DNA from: Symsagittifera roscoffensis
Lineage: Eukaryota; Xenacoelomorpha; Acoela; Convolutidae
Direction: 5' to 3'
NCBI RefSeq assembly: GCF_963678635.1
Contig: NC_087065.1
Coordinates: 28,727,254 to 28,787,253 of the forward strand
DNA length: 60,000 bases
Part shown: one piece after another, positions 1 through 12,505 of the stretch
How positions within the stretch are numbered: the first letter of the stretch is position 1
Layout: each line of letters begins with the position of its first letter
The notes under the pieces: generated by a model
The model's input: only the letters and a program-made list of their open reading frames with translations
Database searches by the model: none
Told to the model about the DNA's origin: nothing
Position numbers and translations under genes: made by a program

Positions 1-43
1 AGTGTTTTTCCCACCCTCCCTTTGAAACCAGCGAGATGCGGCC

Positions 44-256
44 GTGACAAGGATTGCTCGAACAACAAATGCTGTCGAGGGATGGCATTTCGGGATTCAA
101 TCCTATTTCAGCGGAGCCCACTTAAATATGTGGAAAGTAGTAGGCAGCCTGCAAAAAGACGCTTTCGTACAAAAAATCAACTTTTTGAAGCATCGTGTGG
201 CCATAAATTCACAAAAAAAAAGCATCGAGTATTTAACGAAAGAGTACACAACATAA
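44..256 (+). pseudogene. MULE-type transposase C-terminal fragment
   Basis: This 70-residue reading frame contains RTTNAVEGWHFG followed by HLNMWK and LQKDA. That pattern (R-T-N-x-V-E-G-W-H, then H-x-N-x-W, then a helix) is the usual C-terminal signature of Mutator-like transposases and the domesticated proteins derived from them. The upstream catalytic DDE part lies outside the window or is lost. The frame ends in a stop at 256 and no terminal inverted repeat was found close by. I read it as the tail of a dead MULE or the last exon of a MULE-derived gene; the family call is reasonably firm, the status is not. Confidence 0.6.
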
Positions 257-1940
257 TGTCCGTTTACGAAGACAAAACTGATTTGTACTTTTTCGGAGCG
301 TTGTCTAGTTTGTTTTATACCATTGTAAATTTTGTCTCCTTTTTGTTTTTTCTTTCTCATTTGTCAGGTTTTTTTTTGAAAAGACGTTTCATTGCAGATT
401 CCCGGAAACGTAACTATACGCAAGAACTTGACTCGTGCCTTAGCATTTTAATCCCAGGACAATCGCCCTTTGTTTCGGGATGCTAGGTTGGGACTCCGGG
501 CTGGCAAACCCTTAAGCTTTGCGTTTATGTGCGAACAGTTCAAAAAAAGCTGGCAAAGCGATCACGTTACACGTTTAAGTTCGAGAATGATTCTACAAAA
601 AGATAATTCTAAGTTTTTGGGCATTGGTTAAACTTTTTTTGAACAAAAATTTCTTATACCGGCTGAAATGTCTAGAAAATTAAGTCATATTAGTCAAAGG
701 ACGTCTAATTAATTGCGGGCTTTTAAAATTCATTGAACTATCGCTTGTTTTTGGTTCATTTTGGAATGATTGATTGAAAAGATTGGCAAGGCCAGTTCAT
801 TTTCCTTTGAAACGATTCATTGAAAGTAATTGCAAGGTCATTTCTGTTCAAAACTTACGCGAATTAAGTAGCGCAAAAGTGTCTGGCTTTAAATGACCAA
901 AATTTTTCTAGCTTAACTTTTTGATGTTTACCGAAATCCCCTCTGAAGTAAGTTTTCTTTTCATTTTGGATTAAAACGGTGTTAAGTCATAGAAATTGTT
1001 TTAAAATGTAGCGACGTTAAGTTGCTAGGGCAGCAAAAAGTAGGGAAAGAAATTGTATGGTGTTAAGTTGTTTAGAGTTAAAAAAAAAGGGGAAACCAAA
1101 AAAATCAGCCCTGTGTTCCTCGGTGCATGAGTTCAAGTTATTGAAGAGCTGATTTTAAAAAATCTCCGCACACGGAATTCCAAAAGCTATTGATTGCAAA
1201 AATTTTCATCTTTGATGCGCATTAAATTTATTTCGGGTTTTTCGATTCCTTGAAGGGGAGGAATTTGCAACACTCTGCCGCCCACTCATGACTGGGAGAT
1301 CCGTATTTTCCTCTTTTAGCTGTGAACTGTGTTTCAAGTGGATGCCACGCTTTCAAGTCAAGACTCGTCACTGGTACGTCAAGACAGAGAAATATCTAAT
1401 TAGTTCTGGTAAAATCAGCTATCCGCACTTTGCCAGCCAATCCGCCAGAACACAAGCGCAGAACTTGCTACTTTTCGATCTATAGATGTCATCCAAAATA
1501 GCCATATGAACCCTCAGTTAACTCTGCCTTACTGCTGTCCTATAGGCGAGTACTTGTTTACTTGTTCTTCTAAATTAGTGCTGAGATGGTGACCAACCAT
1601 TTGGTCAACATGAAACCTCGTAAAACATTTTTGATTTCAGTTCACACCGACAAGGTGATTTTATTGATGGTAGGCAGAAATTCAGCTATCACGCGTTGAA
1701 CACAAGTGATGCCTTGTTTATGCCACAATTGTTGATGTTTTGACGTGTCTGTACAATCAAGACAGCCTGGTTGTTGCGTCTTGCCTGATTGTTTCAAGCC
1801 TTTTCTTCGATGATTTTTTCTATGATCGTTGGGCAAACTTAGCAGTCAGTCCGTGATTCTGGTCGTTTGTTATCCATTTTTCCATTCATGTTCGAAAATT
1901 TTTCAAATTTCATCCATGTTGAAATGCTTCTTAAAATTCA
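257..1940. other. AT-rich stretch without recognisable gene
   Basis: Low-complexity AT-rich DNA with only short random reading frames. I see no conserved protein motif, RNA gene or clear repeat end. A short frame at 1288-1485 has no recognisable domain and is not supported as a gene. Confidence 0.5.
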
Positions 1941-3552
1941 ACAAGACTGCTCGTATCAGGACGAGGCTCTGAATGTTCCGACTGCCTTTTAAGGTTTATG
2001 GAGCAGTAATAACATAAAAAAATTTGAAAAGTTTTCATGAAAAACATCCCCCACACGCCATTTAAAGTATAAATGGATAGACTTCGCTCCATGTGACAAA
2101 TCAGTTCTTTCAACCAATTTGTAACGATTTCTAAGACGGAATAAATCTCCGCATATATCGCGCGTTAATTGTCCCAAATTGGCCAAAATGGCAATCTTAA
2201 ACCCACATAACTCTACAAAAAATGATCACAGGTAAAAAATATCTTTTGAAATTTAAGCTCACGACAACAATACTTCTATGATGATATAAAAAAAATTCCG
2301 TCAAAAGTTGCTAGTTAAAAAGTCGAAATTTGTTTGAAGAAAAACCCACCGGAACACAAATATTCCGGTACTTTCGTATCGAAAGTCGGAACAAACAATA
2401 AATGAGCCTCAAAGGATGATGTTTGCTTATTGAAATTGAGACTTTTTAGGTCCTTCTTGTTTTACCCTCCAAAGTAAATCAAGTATGCCAATAACACATA
2501 ATTGGGGTCTTATGCACTAAAGGGCCCAATTTCATTATTTCTACATCTCTTGAACTGAAATTATTGTGGATGAATTTGATTGGCTAATTAGCCAATCTAG
2601 TTTAATCGAAATTTTCTGCCATTTCAATTGAAAATTCAAGCAGATAAAGTTATTAGCCGAAATGATAAAGAAAATTGTATTTTGTTTTGTCAAGCCATTT
2701 TACTGTATTTTGCTTGTCTGGGCAAGGTTTCACAAGTGATTCAAAATTATTTTGATAATTTGACTCAACGTTCCACCTTTTTGGCAATTTTGTAACTTGA
2801 ATTTGATTCGCTAAAAGTACCCAATCAAATTTGATCGCATCCTTTCCAGCTTACAATGTAGAAAAATTGATTTTGGGCCGTTTAGTGCATAAGACCCCAT
2901 AATTGCTATTCTTTTCTTTGTTCTTTTCCTCAATAAATTCCAAAAACAGTTTTCAGTTGTCACTTAAACTCCCATTTACTTCGACCTTAAACCGAGAAAT
3001 AACTCCAATTCCGATTTTTGTTCCGACTTTCGATACGAAAGTAACGGAATATTTGTGCTCGGGGTGGGTTTCTTTTTTTCTTCAGACAAATTTCGACTTT
3101 TTAACTAGCCATTTTTGACGGAATTTTTTTATATCATTCGAAAAGTATTGTTGTCCTGAGCTTAAATTTGAAAAGATATTTCACCTGTGATCATTTTTTG
3201 TAAAGTTATGAGGGTTTAAAGATTGCCATTTTGACCAATTTGGGACAATTAACGCGCGATATAATTGGCGCTCTTAACGCGTAAGCGGAGATTTAATCCG
3301 TCTTACAAATCGTTCCAAATTGGTTGAACGAAGCTTATTTGCCATAATTGATTTGTTACAAGGAATGAAATCTATCTTTTTGTACTTCAAATGGCGTGTG
3401 GGGGGATGATTTTCATAAAAAATTTCAAATTTGAAAAAAAAATTTCATTTTATTTTATTTCATTTAAATTTTTATGTTCTTACTGCTGCTCCATAAACCT
3501 TAAAAGGCAGTCGGAACATTCAGGGCTTCGCCCTGATACGAGCAGTCTTGTT
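1941..3552. repeat. Fold-back element with ~0.5-kb inverted arms
   Basis: The left arm (about 1941-2397) is the reverse complement of the right arm (about 3019-3552). The outer ends read ACAAGACTGCTCGTATCAGG on the left and its complement on the right. The inner ends carry the palindrome ACTTTCG-ATA-CGAAAGT. The right outer end carries CAGGGC-TTC-GCCCTG just inside the terminus. The arms differ by indels, so the element is not young. No protein is encoded. A separate MITE sits in the spacer between the arms. Single arms of the same family occur at 5518-6057 and 6376-6842. Confidence 0.8.
2504..2898. mobile_element. 395-bp MITE nested in the fold-back element
   Basis: The left end reads GGGGTCTTATGCACTAAA and the right end is its exact complement. 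The inverted repeat continues to about 25 bp with one mismatch (GGGCCCA against CGGCCCA). Both sides are flanked by ATAATT (2498-2503 and 2899-2904), a perfect 6-bp target duplication. There is no coding capacity. The insertion lies in the spacer of the fold-back repeat, so it is younger than that repeat. The superfamily is not assigned. Confidence 0.85.
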
Positions 3553-4689
3553 TTCTTTCGAATCTAGCGTTTTGCAAAACTGGCGGAATTGTCTCAGGCT
3601 GAACTTATTTGTATATTATTGGCTGAATTTTCTGTATATTTTTGGCTGAATTGTCTGAATTTCAAATTGGCTGAATCGTCTGTGGCTGAATTGTCTGTGC
3701 GCCCTTTTCTCGTGTACTTTGCTGAATCGTATAAATGAGCCATTTTCTCAATCTATTTCTATTTTTGTCTAAGAAATCATTCTTATCCTTGCTTTCTTTC
3801 AAGCTCAACAGCTCCTTGTTCTAATTTTTCTCAATTTTTGAAAGCTTTACAAGAACCGACGGCCGGAACTTATTGTTGAAACTGATAGAAAAAAGGTGTC
3901 CGGATTGTAGCATTTGTGACATTACAACTGCCTAACATCTAGTAGTTTTGATGGTTGAATAACATCCAGGCTTGAATGGTAGTTGATGTGAACTCCCAGA
4001 GTGGCAATTTTGGGCGATTTCCGAAACTGGTTGTTGTGAACATGTAGCTTAAGGAGGTCTGAGCTCCGACTGATTTGAGCTAGATTGATTTAGTTTTAAC
4101 TGCTCCTATGCCCTAAAAATGCGCACTTTAGTTCCATTGGAAACTGATATATCTATCAGAACCGGAGCAGTTGAGAGAAAGTAACACTAAATCAAACTTA
4201 AGTGTAATAACAATGGCCGCTAAAAATGAATTCAAAAACCATGTTGCTGGAAGTCTTGTGTTTATATTAGATGAAATTAAATGCCATATAAAACCCGTTT
4301 GGCTGCGAGCCTAAGAATTGTAACACGTTTGTCAAAAAACACAAAAATCATCTGGCATAGTCGGCATGGTGACAAACACTTGAAACTAAATATCTGATCT
4401 CTCACGGAGGTGAAATTTTTAGTACGGAGTTTTTCGGCCAATAGAGAGTTTTTAGGCAGTTGCTACATTGATGCTTCAAGAGCGCTCCTAGATAGGCTTC
4501 TTCAAAGTGATAATCATCAAAATGACAAACAGTTTAGCGGCTTAACCTCTGCGCCGATCGAATGCTCTCATCAGAGGCGTTAATTGCCTAATGTGAGCTA
4601 TTCGGAAAATACCGACACTCCGGATAGCTCAATTTATGTATTTTTTTTGTAGTCAAGACCAAAACTCCGGAGCCAGCAGGTGAGTCCGG
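3553..4689. other. No gene recognised
   Basis: AT-rich sequence. A few short direct repeats of the type GGCTGAATTGTCTG occur around 3590-3700. No reading frame with a recognisable motif and no RNA gene was seen. Confidence 0.45.
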
Positions 4690-5180
4690 GCCTCTCGTTT
4701 ATGAACGTCATGGGATAAAACAAAACTAATGAATGAAAATTAATTACACAAATACAGTTTTTAAAGGACAAAAAACCATGAAATATGTAGGAATATATTT
4801 CAAAAACCCAAAAACAGTAAAAGCAAGGCTAAAAACAGTGAAAAACACAAGACATGTAATTTTACACGCTTTCGGACGATATTCGATCAGACCACCTTTT
4901 TGTTGGTTTTTGAGGTTTCTTTACATGAGTTCTGATTGATATAATCAGCAGCTTACGAATCGTTATGGTTACCCTCACTTGAGAGGTTTTTGAGTTTTTA
5001 AGCATTTTAAGGTTTTTTTTTCAGACATATGTGGGAGAAAATGTGGTTTTGCGGAAGATTATAACAGATTACATGTGCGTGATTCAGATCCGGCTGGAAG
5101 TATCAAACAAAACTACAGCGACTGCAACTAGACGACTGTTGGGTATCATTGAGCCAGTTTAGGTATCTTTGGAGTAACAT
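4690..5180 (+). repeat. Relic of a giant-LTR-element leader
   Basis: This stretch is collinear with 29037-29440, inside the 5' leader of the giant LTR element. Shared blocks in the same order are AAAAACAGTAAAA-rich sequence (about 4780-4840), GGACGA..GATC (4875), TTTGTTG..TTTT (4910), TACCCTC followed by TTGAG and TTTAAGCA (4969-5010), and GACTGTTGGGTATC (5133). Identity is patchy, so this is an old or related family member. No LTR or coding part was found with it. Confidence 0.55.
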
Positions 5181-5517
5181 TTTGACAGATAAGTATAGAT
5201 ATGTATAGATCGGTGTTATTAAACAGCCTGGAAAACATTGGAAATCTTTTAGCGAAACGCAATAGTATAGTAACCCGCCGTTACTTCAGTAAGGGGTACT
5301 TCAAGCAGGGGTCGGTACCGTGGGAAATCCAACCACAATTGGGGCCATAAATCTTTTTAACAAACATCCTGAGAGTTATCTTAAACCAACTTTTAGAACA
5401 TTTTCAAAACATTTCTGATTTTGTAGGTTATCTGATAGCCTGTGGTTTTGGAGAATTGGGTATTAAACTTTTAACGAAACATCCTGTGACATATCTTCAA
5501 TCAAGTTTTTGAATATT
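5181..5517. other. No gene recognised
   Basis: AT-rich, with two short similar stretches mentioning a CATCCTG(A/T)GA motif near 5365 and 5480. Nothing interpretable as a gene or mobile-element end. Confidence 0.4.
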
Positions 5518-6057
5518 TGTTCCGACTTTCGATACGAAAGTAACGGAATATTTGTGTTCGGGGTGGGTTTTTTTTTTCTTCAGACAAATTTCGACTTTTT
5601 AACTAGCCATTTTTGAAGGAATTTTTTTATATCATTCAAAAGGTATTGTTGTCCTGAGCTTAAATTTGAAAAGGTATTTCACCTGTGATTATTTTTCGTA
5701 AAGTTATGAGGGTTTAAAGATTGCCATTTTGACCAATTTGGGACAATTAACGCGCGATATAATTCGCGCTATTAACGCGTAAGCGGAGGTTTAATCCGTC
5801 TTATAAATCGTTCCAAATTGGTTGAACGAAGCTTATTTGCCATAATTGATTTGTTACAAGGAACGAAATCTATCTTCTTATACTTTATATGGCGTGTGGG
5901 GGGATGATTTTCATTAAAAAAATTTAAATTTTAGATGAAAAAAAAATTCATTTTATTTTACTTCATTTAATTATTTTTTTTGTTATTACTGCTGCTCCAT
6001 AAACCTTAAAAGGCAGTCGGAACATTTAGGGCTTCGCCCTGATACGAGCAGTCTTGT
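5518..6057 (+). repeat. Single arm of the fold-back repeat family
   Basis: Closely matches the right arm of the fold-back element. It starts at TTGTTCCGACTTTCGATACG and ends after CAGGGCTTCGCCCTG and GATACGAGCAGTC. Both subterminal palindromes are intact. There is no opposite arm nearby, so the family can exist as single units and the fold-back may be two head-to-head copies. Confidence 0.75.
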
Positions 6058-6375
6058 TTAATTTTATTTCCGATTCTGTAGGTTATCTGATAGCTTCTAG
6101 CCACTTTTGACTTTTTATTCCAGGTAACTAAAACGCGCGAGACCACCCGTCTTTTTTCAAATGTTTACATTTTTTTAAAAGGCAAATTCGATACAGTGTA
6201 AGCGATTAAGTCAAAGCACTCCATCATAAAGCAAGCGAACAACTTTGCAATATCAGTTTGCTAGATTTAGATCATCTAGATTTATTCGCTTGTTGCGGAA
6301 AACGCGATAAAAACAATGAGCGGAAAAAATCTACGTTACAGTTATTTGAACGCGGAATCCACCGAAACTTTTGTT
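6058..6375. other. No gene recognised
   Basis: Short AT-rich interval between two copies of the same repeat family. Nothing supported. Confidence 0.4.
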
Positions 6376-6842
6376 CCGGCTTTCGAAGAAAACGGAATAT
6401 TCATGCTCGGAGTGTTTTTTTTATTCTGTCAATTGTCACCAATCGAAATAATAATTTTCAAGAAAAATTTTTATACCCCATTAAAGATATCGACTTCTTG
6501 AGTTTATTCTCTAAAGTTTCTAAAGTTTTGGGGGTTTGAAAACTGCCAATTTTGCCATGTTCTGGACTAAAATATACGCGCTTTCAAGAGTTTATTCATA
6601 ATGCTGAGAGCGTAGCGCGAATTATTCATGCGTGGCAAAATGTCCCGCGCAACAAAATTGTTCCAAATTGAATTGAGGCTAGCTAATTGGTCTTATTAAT
6701 TTCGTATGACTCAAAGTTTTACACTTTGATATTGTCCAAAATGAATAGGTGTTCAATATTTTCTTTTTCCAAAAACTATTTGATATGAATTAAGGGACAG
6801 TCCGAACATTCAGGGCTGTGCCCTAATATACGAGCAGTCGTG
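6376..6842 (+). repeat. Diverged copy of the same repeat family
   Basis: Starts with TTGTTCCGGCTTTCGAAG (a variant of the family start) and ends with CAGGGCTGTGCCCT, then ATACGAGCAGTCGTGTTT. The terminal hairpin AGGGC-TGT-GCCCT is kept although its loop has changed. The interior is strongly diverged from the 5518-6057 copy. Confidence 0.65.
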
Positions 6843-7761
6843 TTTAGGTCACACGCTGCAACATGTTTAAAGACTTGTCTCCAAGGAATGTTTTCATTGA
6901 AGCATGTTTTGATAGTTTACCATGATGTTTTATTTTCATTTTAGAGTGATAGTTTCTCAGCTTCATTTTTTTTTCATTTCCATTTTTTGCTGATGCTACT
7001 TCTTCATATTACAATAATTGATTTCTAAGTTATGTCTGAATGGTCTGTAAATAAGAACATAAAGTGAACATTTAATTTTTCCACTCCTCAAATGTTTTTT
7101 TTAACTCAGCCGGGTTTTATTTTAAACAGTTTTCATGATAATTGTCAGAACATTGAAAATGGGGAGGAACTTTGTAATCTGGTGTGTTTTAGTTTTTTTT
7201 CACGCAAAATCAGGTACCACAAATAATCTTCGGAATTGGTCAACTGAAATTAATCCTTTTCAAGGCCTTTTAGCCGTGATATGACCGAGCTTAAAAAATT
7301 TTCAAAAAATTGCTTTAATGTTGAGAAAAATCATTTTGAGCATTTTGATTTATGTCTAGTTTCGATGTAACGTCACTCATTTTCGGAAAAATTGACTTAA
7401 AAAATACCTAATGTTCACCACAGTAACAAATTAAATTGCCTATGACGATCTATCTGTTTCGAAGAATCAGACCTGACAAAGTGTTTCCGCTGAATTTGTC
7501 GCACTGTGATTTGTTGATAACGAAGGCAGCACTTCGCAGCGCTGACTCATTGATGAAACATCTTGGATTTACAGTAAAAAAAATTGTTTCAAAGTCGCCT
7601 CTAGTTAATGATGGTTTTTTATAAATCAGCGTTAATTTTTGAATAAACATTGAATTGTCGAATCAATGTAGTGTACTTAAGACTGAGTTTGTAAAAGCCA
7701 AGCGAGGACGATCTATATGTTAATTCAACCTGAGGTGGAGATATATTTTTGTACGCGAGGC
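6843..7761. other. No gene recognised
   Basis: AT-rich, no conserved reading frame, repeat terminus or RNA gene seen. Confidence 0.45.
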
Positions 7762-9788
7762 AGTTTGATTGCAACTCTATTGAGCCATTAAGTTCAATGA
7801 AATTTCGTCAAGCTGCAAATTTCAGCCATATTTGTCGCGGTATAAACTTATCAATAACGACCATCGAGTAAAAAAAATTTTGACACGGAGGCTAAGTGGA
7901 GCTTCGCATCATTTGCAATGCAGCGAAAGCTTAGCATAGCAAGCTACCAAATAATCAGTGAGACGGAAATAATTAAATCGAAAAAAATTCTTCCAATAGT
8001 TTGTTTCCATTCTGAGTAAACTTCGTAACGTCGATAGTTGCTGATGCAGTCAATTTTGGATCATGCAGTCATCAGATGCCGCTCTTTTAGTCTGGAAAAA
8101 AATTTCCAGTTCTAATCTATGTGTGGTCAAACGGTTGAAGAAGAAGAAGAAGAATTAATTTCTCCATATAGATGATAATACAAGCATCAATTTATTTAAA
8201 TTATTGAATCAACAAAATGGAGGGGATAGACAAAAGGCGCAGTTGACGTCTACCCGTTGAACAAATTATGATTGCAACTGAGTAATAAAGATAAATTTAT
8301 ATTCGAATAAAAATAGGATTGTGGGGAAAAATTTATTTTTCCCTAAAATTAAGCCCTCATTAAGGAATAGTTATTACATCTAGTCCTGTCATTTCGGCCA
8401 ATTCTCAATCCAGCTGACGAACTAAGTATATGAGAAATAATATGAAAAAAAAAATTAAAAAAATCTAAGTTTTATCATTTTTTTTTAAATTTTCAAAATA
8501 TCTCGAAAACTACAAGGATTTGGAGGGTCAAATTTTCAGCATAGAGTCGCAACCCTAGAATGGTTGTTTGATAGCATGTAGCCAGCGGGTATCATTTTCA
8601 AAAAATAAAAAATCAAAGAAATATGTTTCGCACCGATTCGTAATTGCCACAAATGAAATTATCTTTAAATTGATAGACGAAACTGTATTCTTCATTTTTT
8701 TTACATCAATCCAATATTTTCAGGTAAGAGCTTACTTATACTCATAATTGGCAGTCTGATTGCAACTCTATTGAGCCATTAAGTTCAATGAAACTGTATT
8801 CTTCATTTTTTTTACATCAATCCAATATTTTCAGGTAAGAGCTTATTTATAATCATAATTGGCAGTCTGATTGCAACTCTATTGAGCCATTAAGTTCAAT
8901 GAAATTTCGTCAAGCTCCAAATTTTAGCCATATTTGTCGCGACCATCGAGTAAAAAATTTTTGACACGGAGGCTAAGCGGAGCTTCGCATCATTTGCAAT
9001 GCAGCGAAAGCTTAGCATAGCAAGCTACCAAATTATCAGTGAGACGGAAATACTTAAATCGAAAAAAAATCTTCCAATAGTTTGTTTCCAATCTGAGAAA
9101 ACTTCGTAACGTCGATAGTTGCTATTGCAGTCAATTTTGGATCATGCAGTCAACAGATGCCGCTCTTTTAGTCTGGAAAAAATTTTCCAGACCTAATCTA
9201 TGTGTGGTCAAACGTAAGAAGAAGAAGAAGAATTAATTTCTCCATATAGATGATAATACAAGCATCAATTAATTTAAATTATTAAATCAACAAAATGGAG
9301 GGGATAGATAAAAGGCGCAGTTGACGTCTACCCGTTGAACAAATTATGATTGCAACTAAGTAATAAAGATAAATTTATATTCGAATAAAAATAGGATTGT
9401 GGGGAAAAATTTATTTTTCCCAAAAATTAAGCCCTCATTAAGGAATAGTTATTGCATCTAGTCCTGTCAGTTCGGCCAATTCTAATTTCAGCTGACAAAC
9501 TAAGTATATGAGAAATAATATGAAAAAAAAATTGAATATCTCGAAAACTACAAGGATTTGGAGGGTCAAATTTTCAGCATAGAATCGCAACCCTAGAATG
9601 GTTGTTTGATAGCATTTAGCCACCGGGTATCATTTTCAAAAAACAAAAAATCAAAGAAATATGTTTCGCACCAATTCGTAATTGCCACAAATGAAATTAT
9701 CTTTAAATTTATAGACGAAACTGTATTCTTCATTTTTTTTACATCAATCCAATATTTTCAGGTAAGAGCTTATTTATACTCATAATAT
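7762..9788. repeat. ~1-kb tandem duplication with a short third copy
   Basis: Unit 1 starts at about 7762 and unit 2 at about 8862, an offset near 1100 bp. Between them a roughly 110-bp piece joining the end and start of the unit is present an extra time (8751-8860). All carry TTGATTGCAACTCTATTGAG or a one-base variant. Both units contain a GAA microsatellite (about 8139-8157 and 9216-9232), the motif TATCTCGAAAACTACAAGG and a conserved end near TTTTCAGGTAAGAGC. Identity is high with small indels. No coding region is evident. Confidence 0.85.
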
Positions 9789-9994
9789 TCAAAAAATTTG
9801 AACCCCTAATAGTCAAAGAACATGATTTTACCTTATTCTTACAGAATGGTGGAACAAATGTTCGACCTTTTGAACTTCGAATATTATATGCAAAATTTTA
9901 AAAAGTAAACAAAGAATTGAGAAAACAAGTTGGATGTTTGTGATTTAGTAATCGTAAGCAAAACTTCATCAAATCGTACACATATAGCTCATAA

Positions 9995-12400
9995 ACTGTT
10001 AGTATTTTGTTATCAGAAAAAAAATTTAGTAATGGTATCAAATTTCCTTTTGAAGCAGATCATGCGAACAATTTTTCGTTGCATATTCAAAATTGGGTTT
10101 AAAAAAGAAAAACTTGTGCCGCCGTAGACGAGCAAGCCATATTGTATTATTGGCTTGATATTCGACTTGTAGTATTTCAGTAGGATGGATCTTGGTACAT
10201 CATGTATCATTTTTGATATAACACCACTGTGACAAAAATTTAAGCTTATCATCTACAATGAAACCTAGGTTTTTGCAAAAAAAAGGTTTTGGCTGAAAAG
10301 TAAAAAATCAAGTAAATCAATAGAAAGATTGGAAGCACTCCTATCTTTAGTAAAAAATACCTAAAATAGTTTTTATCTGAGTTTAAGTTTAACTTATTTG
10401 AACAAAGCCAGGAAGAAATGTTGGTCAAATCTAACTGGTATTCTTCATAAATAGATGTTTGACATGATATGTTTGTATCAGCTGCAATTAGAAACACATT
10501 TGAATTGCAAACTGCGTGCTGTATGTCGTTAATATAAACATGAAACAAAAGAGGGCCAAAAACAGAGCCTCGAGGTATTCCCGTGTTTACTTGCAACCAA
10601 TCAGATGAACAGTTGTTTACATGTACACATTGATACCTGTTGAATAGATAGCTTTCGAAGCATTTGTAGCAATTTCTACGTACTCCATAGCCTTCTAATT
10701 TCCTCTAAATAATTTTATGGTCCAGCATATGAAATGCCTTTTTCAAATCAATGAAGAAGCTACATTTAATGTTTTTATCAACACCTAGTCTTAATCTTTC
10801 AGTCAATTCATCAACTGGGGCAAACTTCTCCCTGAACGCAAACTGACGATGATACAGTAATTCAAGCTTTTCAAGATAATTGTAAAATCGAGAGTGCATG
10901 ATTTTTTCAATAACTTTGCTGCAGCTACTTAAAAGTGATAATGGATGGCAATTGCTCATAATTATTCTGCTATCAGCTTTATGAAGAGGTAAACCCCGAG
11001 CATACTTCAGGCTTACGGGAGCAAAATGAAAGATTAGTTAAGAATGTTGAATAAGGTGCTAACACATACCTGCTTTTAACTAAAAAAAGGTTACTAATTT
11101 CATCGATGCCACAAGTATGCTTAGGCTTCAGACGCTCTATCACATCAATTATCTCACAGATTGTACTATTAAAGAATTACATAGATTAGCTTACGTCTTC
11201 TTTTTCAATCACTGGCTCCACGTGGTTAATTTTGCTTGCTAACTTGGTTCATACCGAAGCGAAATAATCATTAAAAGCGTCAGATATTAGAACGGAGTTA
11301 GATAATTTATTGTTATTGATTAAAAGAGCTGAAATTTTTGATGATTTTGCGGTCTTGCCATTTATTTCATTTAAAACTTTAAATACGTGTCTCGAGTCTC
11401 CAATACATTTATTGAATTTTTGATAGTAATGATCTTTTTTCGCGATTCTTATAAATGTTTTGACTTTTTGACGTAGGTTAAGAAAGTTAACTTTTTAAAG
11501 AGAATTCAATTTGTCTGACTTCCACAATTTGTATAAGCGATTTCTTTTTATAAATGAATTCTTCAAACCTTTAGGGAAACAAGGAGCATTAGTTTTGTAT
11601 TTGTGTATCATATTACGTAATGGTGCAAAAAGGTTTAGGGATTTCATTAAGCTGTGATTGAACTTTTTGTACGCAAGGTCTATGTTATTATCGCTGATCA
11701 GGTTTGCATCTTCTAAGTTTTGTTTCAAACTTAACTAAAAATCCTTCATTTTATTTTCTTTTTTTTAAGAATGACATATCACGACATGAATAACTTGATA
11801 AATCACCTTTAATGCCAAAATTGGATTTCAATATTATGGGATAATGATCAGAAAAGCTTTCATTACCTAATACTTCAATGGTTGGATTTTCCAAATTCCT
11901 GATTATAAAATGGTCTATACAAGTTTCAGATCTGTCACTATTTCGAGTTGCAGATTTACTCAAAAAATCGAACCCATTTGCTGTTATTGTGTTCAGATAT
12001 GATTGCTGTAACTAATTTTTCTGTAGTGTATCGATGTTGATATCTCCCGTTAGAATTATTGGTACTTTATACTGAGCAAGACGCACTAGTTCCTTATCGA
12101 GCTCATCGACAAACTCAATTTTACCAAATCGTGGGAGTACATATGCCAACACAACTATAAATTGCTTACCACTAACTTCATTAAGGATTGTTAAGGATTA
12201 TGGAAAGCCACTCTCAAGCTGTTCTAATAAGTTAACCTTATCACCTAGCTATCATAGTTTCCACCTCTAGTTTATCTGGTATTAGTTATGATGGTATGGA
12301 AACCTATGATTTTAAACAAGTTAACATCATCAATTTCCCTAAGCCACGTTTCTGTAAGACATATTAAATTTATCGGAGACTCGAGACTACTTAGAAGTGC
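9995..12400 (-). pseudogene. LINE-1 relic: ORF2 endonuclease and reverse transcriptase
   Basis: This is a decayed APE-type LINE. Reading the minus strand from about 12,400 downward, frames recall an apurinic-type endonuclease: LTETWL, then a G-D-I-N-I-D motif near 12,030, then SDHYPI (about 11,850). Next comes a linker (11495-11728), then RT pieces. These include a stretch like the RT start with SLLSSCSKVIEKI and FIDLKKAF (10705-10959), then a PRGSVFGPLLFHVYINDI block (10249-10596), then the C-terminal region (10013-10252). Many stops and frameshifts make it inactive. The clade (CR1, Jockey or L2) cannot be settled by eye. Confidence 0.8.
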
Positions 12401-12505
12401 TTCCACATCTTCATGGTGTTTTTTTAATGATCGTACATTAGAAAGTAATAAGTTAACAGTAGCATCAAAAATTTTATGGCAATTGGTTCCTGCACTTTAT
12501 TCTTT

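Noticed and set aside
8715-9765. TTTTCAGGTAAG read as a splice acceptor joined to a donor.
   Set aside because: It lies in a non-coding tandem duplication with no exon-like frame; chance match within the repeat.
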